Shown: in pieces, positions 24,081-33,227 of the stretch
How the letters are laid out: every line of letters starts with the position of its first letter
Position numbering within the stretch: position 1 is the first letter of the stretch
Assembly (NCBI RefSeq): GCF_041817755.1
Contig: NZ_JBGYBX010000058.1
Location: 11,646 to 75,645, forward strand
Origin: Glaesserella sp041817755
Lineage (GTDB): Bacteria > Pseudomonadota > Gammaproteobacteria > Enterobacterales > Pasteurellaceae
DNA length: 64,000 nucleotides
Reading direction: 5' to 3'
Made by a program: the position numbers and the translations under genes
Notes under the pieces: generated by a model
What the model saw: only the letters and a program-made list of their open reading frames with translations
Told to the model about the DNA's origin: nothing
Databases searched by the model: none

Positions 24081-25235
24081 TTAAACCACTCTCACGCCAT
24101 CACTTGCCGTACAAACATAGAAGGTTTCTTGAATACCAGTTTGCTTTTGGTAGTTATCCGCAACGGATTTACGCAAGGTTTCTACTTTATCATCCGGTAC
24201 GAGACAGACGATACAACCACCGAAACCGCCGCCCGTCATTCTTGCTCCGCCGTTTTTACCGATTGCCGCTTGAGCCAACTCGACAAGGTAGTCGATTTCC
24301 GGAATAGTGATTTCAAAATCATTCCGCATAGAGAGGTGGGATTCCGCCATTAATACCCCGAGTTTTTGCATATTATTGGTTTTTAGCGCTTTGGCGGCAT
24401 CTTGTACGCGTTGATTTTCGGTGATCACATGTTTTGCCCGTTTGTAGACCACTTCGCTGTATTCTCGTAGTTCGTCGGCACGTTCTTCCAATTTTTTAGG
24501 CGTGACATCACGTAGCGCTTTGACTTTAAAGAATTTCGCAGCGGCTTCACATTCTTTTCGACGGCTATTGTACTCACCGGTGACCAAGTCATGTTTTACG
24601 TTGGAGTTAATGATGGCAATAGCATATCCTTTCGGAACCCGTGTCGGGTTGATTTCAAGCGAACGGCAGTCAATCATGATAAGGTGTTCTTTTCTGCCTA
24701 ATGCGGAGGTCAGCTGATCCATGTTACCGCATTTGGCACCGACGAATTGATTCTCCGCTTGTTGTCCGATCAGGGCAATTTCCGTTAACGTCAGCGGCAA
24801 GTCGCCCAGTACTTGGCAGGTTTTGCCGATAGAAATTTCAAGGGCGGCGGACGAGCTTAATCCCGACGACATCGGCACGTCACTGGTCATTGCAATGTCC
24901 GCACCTTGAATAAATTCAGGGCAACGTTCTTGAATATATTTCACCACACCGCGCACATAGTTTTTCCATTTATCTTCGCTTTGCGGAATCTCTTTTTTAA
25001 TATCAAAGGCATCGGTTTCGTTAATATCAATCGCATAGACACGCCACATGGAATCATCACGTTTAGCAAAGCTCACTGCCATACCATAATTGATCGCACA
25101 AGGCATCACGAAACCGTCGTTATAATCGGTATGTTCACCGATAATGTTTACGCGCCCCGGGGCAAAAACCGTCTGCTGCGGGGCATAACCAAAATGTTGT
25201 TCAAATTGGGTTTGAGAGAGTTGGATTGGGCTCAT
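24081..25235 (-). CDS. galK: GalK, galactokinase
   Basis: Phosphorylates galactose to galactose 1-phosphate, the first Leloir step. The 384-residue protein has the galactokinase signature GRVNIIGEHTDYNDG (about residues 28-42), the GHMP kinase motif MSSGLSSSAALEI and the C-terminal GGARMTGGGFGGCIV. The length equals that of E. coli GalK within a few residues. It lies between galT and galM on the minus strand. A small palindrome separates it from galT. Confidence 0.97.
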   Translation of the reverse strand: MSPIQLSQTQFEQHFGYAPQQTVFAPGRVNIIGEHTDYNDGFVMPCAINYGMAVSFAKRDDSMWRVYAIDINETDAFDIKKEIPQSEDKWKNYVRGVVKYIQERCPEFIQGADIAMTSDVPMSSGLSSSAALEISIGKTCQVLGDLPLTLTEIALIGQQAENQFVGAKCGNMDQLTSALGRKEHLIMIDCRSLEINPTRVPKGYAIAIINSNVKHDLVTGEYNSRRKECEAAAKFFKVKALRDVTPKKLEERADELREYSEVVYKRAKHVITENQRVQDAAKALKTNNMQKLGVLMAESHLSMRNDFEITIPEIDYLVELAQAAIGKNGGARMTGGGFGGCIVCLVPDDKVETLRKSVADNYQKQTGIQETFYVCTASDGVRVV

Positions 25236-25260
25236 TGTTATCTTCCTTTGTTATTTTTTA

Positions 25261-25288
25261 TGTAGGGGCGAACCGATGTGTTCGCCCC
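25261..25288. repeat. GTAGGGG-type palindrome between galT and galK
   Basis: TGTA then GGGGCGAA, an 8-base loop, and TTCGCCCC. Lacking a T tail on the minus strand, it is more likely an interspersed repeat than a terminator. Confidence 0.65.
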
Positions 25289-25294
25289 ATTCAA

Positions 25295-26347
25295 TTATCT
25301 TTGTTTATAATGAACATCTTCACTCACCGCTCTTAACTTCTCGGCGGCTTGCTCCGGGGTTAAATCCCGTTGGGCTTCGGCTAACATTTCATAACCGACC
25401 ATAAATTTCCGTACAGTTGCCGAGCGGAGTAGTGGCGGATAGAAATAAGCATGGAGTTGCCAATGTTCAATATCTTGCCCGTCTTTAAAGAACGGGGCAA
25501 AATGCCAGCCCATTGAATACGGGAAGGCACATTCAAACAGATTGTCATAACGGCAGGTCAGCTTTTTAATCGCTAAAGCTAAATCGTCTTTTTCGGCTTC
25601 GCTCAGCTCATTCATTCGTTTTACATGGCGTTTTGGCATCAAAATTGTTTCATAAGGCCACGCCGCCCAATAAGGCACCACAGCAAGCCAATGCTCTGTT
25701 TCCGTGACAGTACGCGTGCCGTCTTTTAATTCGGCTTGAACATAATCTACCAATAAATTTGAACCGTATTGTTCATAGTAACGACGTAAGTTTTTATCCT
25801 TGGTTGCAATTTCATTAGGTAAAAATGAGTTCGCCCAAATTTGCCCGTGTGGGTGTGGTTGTGAGCAACCCATCATCGCCCCTTTATTTTCAAAGGCTTG
25901 AACCCACAGATAATCTTTACCTAGTTCTTCTAATTGAGCATTCCACGTATCCACCACACCACGAATTTTTTCCACAGGCAATTCAGGGAGCGTTTTACTA
26001 TGATCAGGCGAAAAACAAATCACCCTAGCCAAACCTCGCACTCCCTGAATTTTAAACAACGGATTATCAGATGGTGGTGCGTCAGGCGTATCGGGCATTA
26101 ATGCCGCAAAATCGTTGTTAAAAACATAAGTGCCTTGATAATTCGGGTTTACATCGCCTGAAACACGGGTATTCGTCGGGCAAAGAAAGCACTTTTCATC
26201 ATAGCTTGGCAGCTGTTCAACCGCCGCTTTATCCACCTGACCGCTCCACGGACGTTTCGCCCGATGGGGCGAAACCAAAATCCATTCGTCTTTCAACGGG
26301 TTATAACGGCGGTGCGGGTGATCATGTATCGCAAATTGTTCGCTCAT
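25295..26347 (-). CDS. galT: GalT, galactose-1-phosphate uridylyltransferase
   Basis: Exchanges UMP between UDP-glucose and galactose 1-phosphate. The 350-residue protein has the class I active site SQPHPHGQIWA (His-Pro-His, about residues 163-165 region) and the zinc-site pair in CFLCPTNTR, plus VVPYWAAWPYETILMPKRH and GWHFAPFFKDG. AGGAGG is found just upstream of the ATG. It follows lacZ by about 70 bases and precedes galK. No galE is present in the window, so UDP-galactose epimerase must be encoded elsewhere. Confidence 0.97.
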   Translation of the reverse strand: MSEQFAIHDHPHRRYNPLKDEWILVSPHRAKRPWSGQVDKAAVEQLPSYDEKCFLCPTNTRVSGDVNPNYQGTYVFNNDFAALMPDTPDAPPSDNPLFKIQGVRGLARVICFSPDHSKTLPELPVEKIRGVVDTWNAQLEELGKDYLWVQAFENKGAMMGCSQPHPHGQIWANSFLPNEIATKDKNLRRYYEQYGSNLLVDYVQAELKDGTRTVTETEHWLAVVPYWAAWPYETILMPKRHVKRMNELSEAEKDDLALAIKKLTCRYDNLFECAFPYSMGWHFAPFFKDGQDIEHWQLHAYFYPPLLRSATVRKFMVGYEMLAEAQRDLTPEQAAEKLRAVSEDVHYKQR

Positions 26348-26417
26348 TATGTATTCCTCCTAGCCGTAATAGTATAGTTAAATTCTAAAATTCGTTCTAT
26401 GACGTGGCTCACAAAAA

Positions 26418-29400
26418 TCATTTCGGAATCAATTCAATGGCGAAACGGCACGAAAAAGCGCAGTCGTTGAATCTATACTGCGGTTTCAACTTCGGACCAC
26501 ACGAGTTGGAACCGATTCCGCTCATGTTATAGTCGATACATAAAATATCATAAGATGAGGCTACCAATTGATATGCATGGGTTTTCTCGGTCAATTCTTC
26601 TTGCATATAAGGTGAAATATTAAAGCTAAAACCGCGATCGCTTGAAATCAACATGTTCTGTGTTTTCACATAGTGGCAACCGAAGTGGCTACCGTTTTCT
26701 TGCGGTTTTAAGTAATCCGTGTGGTTTTGTGCGGCGGTTGTCGTATATCGCCCTACCTGCGTCGCGTGATGTTTGTCGATATAACTTTCACCCTCACCGT
26801 AGCCGAAATATTCAATCGGTTGAGTCTGTTTCTCAAGGAAAAAACGTAACCCGAAGCGTGGCAAATACGGCAGTTCGGGGGATTTTTCCCCGTGAATGAT
26901 TACGTCTAATTTTCCGTTATGATGTAAACGATATGTCACATCTAATGCCAATATTTTGGCTTTGGATACGGCAATGATGCCACATAGCGCATGAATGTCT
27001 ACACCTTGTGCATGTCGGGTGACTTGAGTTTGGTAAGCACGCGTATAGGCGCGGTTATAACCTGCATTCGCCCAAAATTCCCGAATCAAACGGTCGTTAT
27101 CCGTCGGCGCCCGCCAAATATTAAAATCCAACGGCTGTTGAATAAGGTCTTGATGATCCCGTTTGATTCGGCTGAAAATCCCTTTGTTTTTATCAAATTC
27201 AAAATACAAGCGGTCGGATTTGATGAAAATTTTGCAATTATTTTCCGTGACATCAAAGCGTTGTTGAGGGAAATGCGTTTCAGGCTTCACTAACACGTCT
27301 TCATTAAAGACAATTTGATCAAAGCCTAAGCTATCACCGACTTGGATAAATTCGCTTGCTCGGCGGGCAAGGTAAGTTAAGGTTAGAACAGTCAGCTTTC
27401 CCTTGTTGATCGGCAAGCTTAACGGAAGTTGTACGGTTTGATGAGGGGCGCAATCAACCTCAAGCGTGCCTTGCGAGGTCACTTCGCCGTTTTCACTGAA
27501 TTGATAATGAACGGATAGTACCTCTGCAAGCGGTGTGAAATCCAAATAATTTTGCAATTCAATCTGATGACCGACAAGCTTCGCCCGTGCAGGACGGTTG
27601 ATATTTTTGAGTTCTAGCAGGTTGCTGTGCGGGATACGTTCTGCCGACACCAAGCCGTCGGCACAGAAATTGCCGTCGTGAGGATATTCGCCGAAATCAC
27701 CGCCGTAGCCTAACTTACCCGAACCGTCGGGCAGATAAGGCGTATGGTCGCACCATTCCCAAATGAAGCCGCCGCAGGCATGTTCATATTTCTCAAAAAC
27801 TTGGAAGTAGTCTTCCAAATCCCCATTGGAATTCCCCATGGCATGACTATATTCGCATAACAGAAACGGCTTGGTTTGCGGCTGCTGGCAGTAGCGTGCT
27901 ACATCTTCAGGGCTGCCGTACATTTCGCTGTAAAAATCAAGGGGCATTAAATCGTTTTGATGTTGTGAATGTTGATAAATCGAGCTTTCATAATGCACCA
28001 AGCGGCTTGGATCACGCTGTTTAATCCATTGCGCCGCCGCTTCAAAATTTTCACCGTAACCGCTTTCGTTACCGAGCGACCAAATCACGACGGAGGTGCG
28101 GTTTTTATCCCGTTCAACATTGGCATAAGTGCGGTCTAAAATCGCCTGTTTGAATTGCGGATCGCGGGCAAAGTAGCAGAAATTATCGATCGCTTTTTGG
28201 CGGATCCGTTCGTGTTCACAAATCTGTGAATGGTTTAAAAAGATACTCTGCTCAGGGGTACTGACATACAGCATACTCGCGCCGTGGCTTTCAATGTCGC
28301 TTTCGCTGATCAGATAAAAGCCGTATTGATCGCACAATTCGCTAAACCATGGTGAATTGGGGTAATGCGCCGTTCTAATCGCATTAATGTTATGTTGTTT
28401 CATCAGGGCTAAATCTTGGAGTGCTTGCGCACGGCTGATGGCGTAACCGGTTTTCGGATCGCTGTCATGTCGGTTGACGCCACGGAATTTGATCGGTTGT
28501 CCGTTAAGACGCAGCACGCCGCGCTCAATGTGAATGTGTCTGAAGCCGATTTTTTGTTCGATGATTTCTTCTTCCGTGATTAGGTGTAACCGATAAAGCT
28601 GCGGTTGTTCGGCATTCCATAATTGCACATTATTCAGCGTGACTGAAAAATACGTTCCTTGCTCGCGACAAATTAACGTACCGTTTGGGGCGAACAGTTG
28701 GTATTCAATCGATTTGGGCGTTTGTGCAAATTGGCATTCCACCGTGAGCTCTGCGGTATGTAAATCATCGGACAAAGCGGTGCGGACGAAGAAATCTTGC
28801 AGGTAATTTTGCTCCCGCTCGAGCAGATAGACATCTCTGAAAATTCCCGACATTCTGAATTTGTCTTGATCTTCCAAATAGCTGCCGTCGCACCATTTCA
28901 GGACAAAAACGATAAGATGGTTTTCGCCTTCATATAAGAAATCCGTCACATCAAACTCGTTGGTACTGTGGCTGACTTGCCCGTAGCCGACAAATTGTTG
29001 ATTGAGGTACACGTACAAACAGGAATCCACGCCTTCAAAGTTCAGCAGGTAACGTTTGCTGTTGTTCTTCTTCAACTCAAAAATGCGACGATAAACGCCG
29101 CACGGATTTTCAATCGGCACATAAGGCGGATCAAACGGGAAAGGGTAGTTGATATTGGTGTAATGATGGTGATCAAATCCATGGTTTTGCCAATTTGACG
29201 GTACGGGAATACGATGTGCAAAGGGGATTTCCGCCAATTGTGTCGGAAGAGATTGATAACCAGCATAGTAGTGAAAATCCCAATCACCGTTCAGATTGAG
29301 GAAATACTGTGACGATTCGCGTTCGATTTGACACGCCGTTTGCCCCTTTGCAAAAGGAATAAAATAAGCGTGATGGGGCTGCGTATTAAGGTGCAACACG

Positions 29401-29432
29401 GCAGGGTTTTGAAAATAATCGGCGAATAGCAT
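26418..29432 (-). CDS. lacZ: LacZ-type beta-galactosidase (GH2)
   Basis: Hydrolyses beta-galactosides such as lactose. The start is ATG 29432 (MLFADYFQNPAVLHLN), which has a perfect AAGGAGG site; the longer frame from 29462 does not. The 1004-residue protein is close to E. coli LacZ in length. The acid/base Glu lies in VVIWSLGNESGYG (Glu456) and the nucleophile Glu in LLCEYSHAMGN (Glu527). GVNRHDSDPKTGYA and the C-terminal domain ending near FAIELIPK are present. An uptake sequence encodes KIFIKSDRLYFEF. No signal peptide is seen, so the enzyme is cytoplasmic and relies on the upstream permease. Confidence 0.95.
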   Translation of the reverse strand: MLFADYFQNPAVLHLNTQPHHAYFIPFAKGQTACQIERESSQYFLNLNGDWDFHYYAGYQSLPTQLAEIPFAHRIPVPSNWQNHGFDHHHYTNINYPFPFDPPYVPIENPCGVYRRIFELKKNNSKRYLLNFEGVDSCLYVYLNQQFVGYGQVSHSTNEFDVTDFLYEGENHLIVFVLKWCDGSYLEDQDKFRMSGIFRDVYLLEREQNYLQDFFVRTALSDDLHTAELTVECQFAQTPKSIEYQLFAPNGTLICREQGTYFSVTLNNVQLWNAEQPQLYRLHLITEEEIIEQKIGFRHIHIERGVLRLNGQPIKFRGVNRHDSDPKTGYAISRAQALQDLALMKQHNINAIRTAHYPNSPWFSELCDQYGFYLISESDIESHGASMLYVSTPEQSIFLNHSQICEHERIRQKAIDNFCYFARDPQFKQAILDRTYANVERDKNRTSVVIWSLGNESGYGENFEAAAQWIKQRDPSRLVHYESSIYQHSQHQNDLMPLDFYSEMYGSPEDVARYCQQPQTKPFLLCEYSHAMGNSNGDLEDYFQVFEKYEHACGGFIWEWCDHTPYLPDGSGKLGYGGDFGEYPHDGNFCADGLVSAERIPHSNLLELKNINRPARAKLVGHQIELQNYLDFTPLAEVLSVHYQFSENGEVTSQGTLEVDCAPHQTVQLPLSLPINKGKLTVLTLTYLARRASEFIQVGDSLGFDQIVFNEDVLVKPETHFPQQRFDVTENNCKIFIKSDRLYFEFDKNKGIFSRIKRDHQDLIQQPLDFNIWRAPTDNDRLIREFWANAGYNRAYTRAYQTQVTRHAQGVDIHALCGIIAVSKAKILALDVTYRLHHNGKLDVIIHGEKSPELPYLPRFGLRFFLEKQTQPIEYFGYGEGESYIDKHHATQVGRYTTTAAQNHTDYLKPQENGSHFGCHYVKTQNMLISSDRGFSFNISPYMQEELTEKTHAYQLVASSYDILCIDYNMSGIGSNSCGPKLKPQYRFNDCAFSCRFAIELIPK

Positions 29433-29458
29433 AATGCCTCCTTTTATTATTCGATAGA

Positions 29459-29502
29459 ACAAGCGGTAAGATTGCGGTTAAATTTTGCAAATAGCTTACC
29501 GC
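29459..29502. repeat. USS-containing hairpin between alpha-galactosidase gene and lacZ
   Basis: ACAAGCGGTAAG (29459-29470) and CTTACCGC (29495-29502) form an 8-bp stem. It may reduce expression of lacZ relative to the upstream gene or protect mRNA ends. Confidence 0.5.
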
Positions 29503-29511
29503 GGATGTCAG

Positions 29512-31650
29512 TTACACACGTTGGAATCGAAGCAACAGGGCGCTTGCCGGATCGAGGTTCGGCAGAACCAGTCCCAAGGTTGCCAGCCAGCTTCCGTTTA
29601 TGATTACCGGTTCTCCCGCAATGACTTTTGTCATCCATTCGGGCAGTTTTTTCATTAAGTGACCGAATTTTCCTTCTTGATAGTTACGCGGCATATCTAA
29701 CAGTTGTACCGCATAATTTGCCTCATCCAGATAAGGCACACGGAGCAGTTCCTGTTGCAAATAATCCGACATGGCAAGTTGGCTGATTAAAACCACCGCC
29801 TGCGATTTGTCTTTACTGACAACACCGTTAATCAATGACGCGGGGTCTTTGCGATCCAAGCGGAACACGTCACCGCTGTGCAATAGATCACGCAGTTGTT
29901 TGTGTAATGCAATGTATTTACGGAAACTTTGGCGTTCGGCTTCTCCTTCTTTCACCGGATCCAGTTCGACCCCCATATGACCGAAGAGCGCCGTTAGCCC
30001 CCGAAAACCGGCATCCAGTTTACGATAGGTCGTGTGGCAATGGAAGCCACCGATATGAGCGCCCATGATTTCAGGCGGATAAAAGTAGCTCATGCCCCGT
30101 TGAATGACTTGACGTTCCAACGCATCATTGTCATCAGAGGTCCAAAAGCGCTGAGCGCGTTTTAATATTTCATAGTCGATTCGTCCGCCGCCGGATGCGC
30201 AGGCTTCAAACTCGATATGAGGATATTTTTGACAAAGCACATCGCATAATCGATATAAGGCTTCCGTTTGTTTGGTGACGGAGGCTTGACCGTGATGTGC
30301 ACCTTGTACGATTCGACGGTTCATGTCCCATTTGATGTAGTCGATGTCGTGATTACCGAGCAGCCAATCCATGCGTTCGACAAGATAATCAAATACGTCG
30401 GGATGACATAAATCTAAGACATTTTGATTGCGCTCTTCAGGTTGATCATAGCCCTCGATTTGAAGCATCCAGTCGGGATGTTGACGGTAAAGGCGGCTGT
30501 TTTTATTGATCATTTCCAACTCAACCCAAATCCCGAATTGCATGCCCAATGCTTTGACTTCACGGATAATCGGCGTTAAGCCGTTTGGGTATTTATTTTC
30601 ATCGAGATACCAATCTCCCAAACCGCCAAAATCATCGTTACGACCGATAAACCAACCATCGTCAATGATAAAACGTTCCACCCCCATTTCTGCGGCGGCT
30701 CTTGCCATGGCGATAATATGATTTGGTTGATGATCGAAATACACGCCTTCCCAAATATTGAGATGAACAGGGCGCGTTTGTTGTTTCGGAAAGCGCACGA
30801 TATGTTCACGGAGATATTGATGGAATTGTCGGCTCATCCCGTTTAATCCGTTGTCTGAAAAAGTGGTATATACCCAAGGTGTCGCGATTTCTTCATTCCG
30901 TTTAAGTTGAATTTCACCGGGGAAGTAAAGCGCCTCCAGCTGTACCGTACGGCGACCGCGAATATCAATATCGGCACGTATACGATGGTTACCGCTCCAA
31001 GCAAGGTGGAAACCCCATACTTGACCGCTTTGCTCTTTAAAACCGGATTCGCCGATCATGATATTCGGCGGATATTCGTGGGAAGTGCGTCCGACACGGT
31101 TTTCTTGAATAAACCCGCCGTGCTTTAAGGTTTGTCGGTTGAGTTGAAATTCTCGCACCCAACGTCCGTAGAAACTGCATACCTCGTCGGCATATTCCGG
31201 TAAGGGTAGTGTGACGGCCAAACGGTTTACCGTGAAGTTTTCCGCTTTGAGGTTACGCAGTTTGTTACGGGTTTTGAGTACGGAGGTTTTTTCATCCAGT
31301 TCAAATTCACTGATAAATTCCAAACCGGCGAGTTCATCCACGCTTCGAATAATTACGGTTTGATGATGTTGTTCGACATGAGTTTGATTAAATACAGGCG
31401 CCCAATCTTGCCCGTTACGATGACCTTCTATACTGCTGGACTCAAAATAACCCCGTCCGTTTTCACAGGCAAGCGATACCGGAACCGAAATATCCAATCC
31501 GCCGTTTGTAACACCGGGTTCCAACCCGATAACGCTTTCGGGGACGAATTGATTCAGACGTGCCCCCCAATGAATGATACGCGGATTGGTGTCGGTGACT
31601 AAAATCAGATCATTTTTTTGACTGGTTAAACGAATAACTTGATTCATCAT
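29512..31650 (-). CDS. rafA: GH36 alpha-galactosidase (RafA-type)
   Basis: Releases galactose from raffinose, melibiose and related sugars. The 712-residue protein is the size of RafA/AgaN enzymes. The GH36 nucleophile Asp442 sits in YIKWDMNR, and the acid/base region is WTSDDND (about residues 503-509). ERFIIDDGWF, GDWYLDENKYPNGL and ACASGGGRIDYE are family features. GAGAGGA precedes two adjacent ATGs. It has no signal peptide, so the substrate must be imported by the adjacent LacY-type permease. It belongs to GH36, unlike E. coli MelA (GH4). Confidence 0.92.
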   Translation of the reverse strand: MMNQVIRLTSQKNDLILVTDTNPRIIHWGARLNQFVPESVIGLEPGVTNGGLDISVPVSLACENGRGYFESSSIEGHRNGQDWAPVFNQTHVEQHHQTVIIRSVDELAGLEFISEFELDEKTSVLKTRNKLRNLKAENFTVNRLAVTLPLPEYADEVCSFYGRWVREFQLNRQTLKHGGFIQENRVGRTSHEYPPNIMIGESGFKEQSGQVWGFHLAWSGNHRIRADIDIRGRRTVQLEALYFPGEIQLKRNEEIATPWVYTTFSDNGLNGMSRQFHQYLREHIVRFPKQQTRPVHLNIWEGVYFDHQPNHIIAMARAAAEMGVERFIIDDGWFIGRNDDFGGLGDWYLDENKYPNGLTPIIREVKALGMQFGIWVELEMINKNSRLYRQHPDWMLQIEGYDQPEERNQNVLDLCHPDVFDYLVERMDWLLGNHDIDYIKWDMNRRIVQGAHHGQASVTKQTEALYRLCDVLCQKYPHIEFEACASGGGRIDYEILKRAQRFWTSDDNDALERQVIQRGMSYFYPPEIMGAHIGGFHCHTTYRKLDAGFRGLTALFGHMGVELDPVKEGEAERQSFRKYIALHKQLRDLLHSGDVFRLDRKDPASLINGVVSKDKSQAVVLISQLAMSDYLQQELLRVPYLDEANYAVQLLDMPRNYQEGKFGHLMKKLPEWMTKVIAGEPVIINGSWLATLGLVLPNLDPASALLLRFQRV

Positions 31651-31680
31651 ATATTCCTCTCAATGTGTCAGTGTGAAGCA

Positions 31681-32967
31681 TTAAATACCGTGAACGTTCC
31701 GTTTTTGGAGTTGATAGCGCTCGCTAATCGACATTTTGCCCGTAAGAGTAAAAATAGACAGTACGGTAAAGGCAAGGGCAATACAGCCCAAGATAAAATA
31801 AGTGTCTTGGTAGCCGAATTTGTCATACCAACTGCCGACGATGGAAGAGGCGAGCATATTGCCGACCTGTTTAACGAATTGGCAAGCCACCATGTAAATC
31901 GTGGCGGAAAAGTGGACTTCAAATACATTGGCAATGTATTTGAATAAACCGACGAGATAGAAGGGAACCTCAAACATATGTAATGTTTTTAATACAACGA
32001 CATGCCACGCTTCCGTTGCGAAGGAAGAGCCGATAATGCGGATGGTCATAATAAAGCCGGCAATCAGTAACGCATTTTTGGCACCGATACGGTTAATTAG
32101 AAGCGGAACAAAGAACATGATCGCAGCATTCAGTAGTTCCCCCATGGTGGTCACGTAGCCGAACATTTCAATGCCTTTCTCTTTGGAATCAAAGAAGGTA
32201 TTGAAGAAATTACCGAATTGTTGGTCAAATATATCGTAAGTACAGGCAACTCCGACGACATACCCAAGTAGCGCCCAAAATCGCGGCAGCTTCAATAATG
32301 CAGCGGCTTGTTTCAAACTAACCGGATTTTTATTGGCGCCGAGCTGAGAAACAACGCTTGCCGTGGAGTTTTGTTCAGGTTTTGCCAGTGCAACCAGCAC
32401 CAATAAAAATAAGGAAGCGGCTGATCCTAACCAAAATACCGAGTCGGGATGTTTGCTGTACATGATCCCCGCAATAGAGGCACAAATTCCCCAACCGAAC
32501 ATACCGAACATTCTTGCCCGTCCGTATTCGAAGTTGCTCTGACGGCTGACCCGTTCGACGTAAGCCTCTGAGGCGCCCGCTCCGCCGGAAAAGACGAATC
32601 CCATATAGATACCGCCTGAGATGGCGCCTAACCAAATATTGGTTTTCAATAACGGTGCAAAGATGTAAATAAAGAACGGTGCATAAAACACGAGGGTCAG
32701 TGCAACCGCCCAAAGCATGTGCTTTTTCACCCCCAACTTGTCGGTAACATAGCCGAAAACCGGTTGAAAGCAGAGGGCAAAAAACGACATGGATGCAAAT
32801 ACAATGCCGCGCTCTTCTCCCGTCAGTCCGTTGATATCACCAAGCCAAATTCCTAAAAACGGATAGCATGTCGCCATAATGAAAAAGTAAGTAAAAAAGT
32901 AAGCGCTAAACACCCAATAGTTACGATTTTTTAGGTAATAGGCTTGATGTGGATTGACTGTTTGCAT
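31681..32967 (-). CDS. LacY/RafB-type oligosaccharide:H+ symporter
   Basis: A 12-helix MFS permease of the OHS family that imports galactosides with protons. I start at ATG 32967 (MQTVNPHQAYYLKNRNYW) because GAGGT lies just upstream; the longer frame starts at 32985. The 428 residues keep the functional groups of E. coli LacY: Glu in SEAYVERVSRQSNFE and Arg in YGRARMFG (LacY Glu126 and Arg144), and His and Glu in LKTLHMFEVPF (LacY His322 and Glu325). Which sugar it prefers cannot be read from sequence; the neighbours suggest raffinose/melibiose as well as lactose. It is the first gene of the operon. Confidence 0.9.
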   Translation of the reverse strand: MQTVNPHQAYYLKNRNYWVFSAYFFTYFFIMATCYPFLGIWLGDINGLTGEERGIVFASMSFFALCFQPVFGYVTDKLGVKKHMLWAVALTLVFYAPFFIYIFAPLLKTNIWLGAISGGIYMGFVFSGGAGASEAYVERVSRQSNFEYGRARMFGMFGWGICASIAGIMYSKHPDSVFWLGSAASLFLLVLVALAKPEQNSTASVVSQLGANKNPVSLKQAAALLKLPRFWALLGYVVGVACTYDIFDQQFGNFFNTFFDSKEKGIEMFGYVTTMGELLNAAIMFFVPLLINRIGAKNALLIAGFIMTIRIIGSSFATEAWHVVVLKTLHMFEVPFYLVGLFKYIANVFEVHFSATIYMVACQFVKQVGNMLASSIVGSWYDKFGYQDTYFILGCIALAFTVLSIFTLTGKMSISERYQLQKRNVHGI

Positions 32968-33004
32968 ATAAACCTCGACTGGCATGATTAAACTTTGTTC
33001 ATTA

Positions 33005-33015
33005 TGTTAACGTTA
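33005..33015. promoter_or_regulatory. LacI-family operator 1
   Basis: TGTTAACGTTA is the inverted copy of TAACGTTAACA at 33071-33081. It lies 38 bases upstream of the permease start. The central AACGTT resembles operators of LacI/GalR regulators. Confidence 0.65.
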
Positions 33016-33049
33016 TCATTTTTATGATCAAGCGGGTAAATGCTAAAAA

Positions 33050-33065
33050 TGTGATGCACATCACA
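33050..33065. promoter_or_regulatory. CRP site in the galactoside operon control region
   Basis: TGTGATGCACATCACA is a perfect TGTGA-N6-TCACA palindrome between the two operators. Confidence 0.85.
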
Positions 33066-33070
33066 ATTTT

Positions 33071-33081
33071 TAACGTTAACA
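33071..33081. promoter_or_regulatory. LacI-family operator 2
   Basis: TAACGTTAACA, inverted copy of operator 1, centre-to-centre distance 66 bases, about six helical turns. Confidence 0.65.
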
Positions 33082-33090
33082 TTTCATTTT

Positions 33091-33117
33091 TGTGATCAAG
33101 ATCTCATTTTTTATAGT
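33091..33117 (+). promoter_or_regulatory. Second CRP-like site and -10 of the regulator gene
   Basis: TGTGATCAAGATCTCA (33091-33106) has one mismatch in its right half-site. TATAGT (33112-33117) could be the -10 of the divergent regulator. Confidence 0.45.
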
Positions 33118-33227
33118 GTGAGCGGAAAATCACCGTATTTCAGATTAAACTAGTCAAGTTGTTGCAAACATTGCAAAAAATAACAAGAAAAAGACCGCTT
33201 GTCGGATAAATTAAGGAGTTTGTCTAA

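Noticed and set aside
31668..31973. Minus-strand 101-residue frame overlapping the permease gene end
   Set aside because: It is an alternative frame within the permease gene, whose conserved sequence continues through the region.
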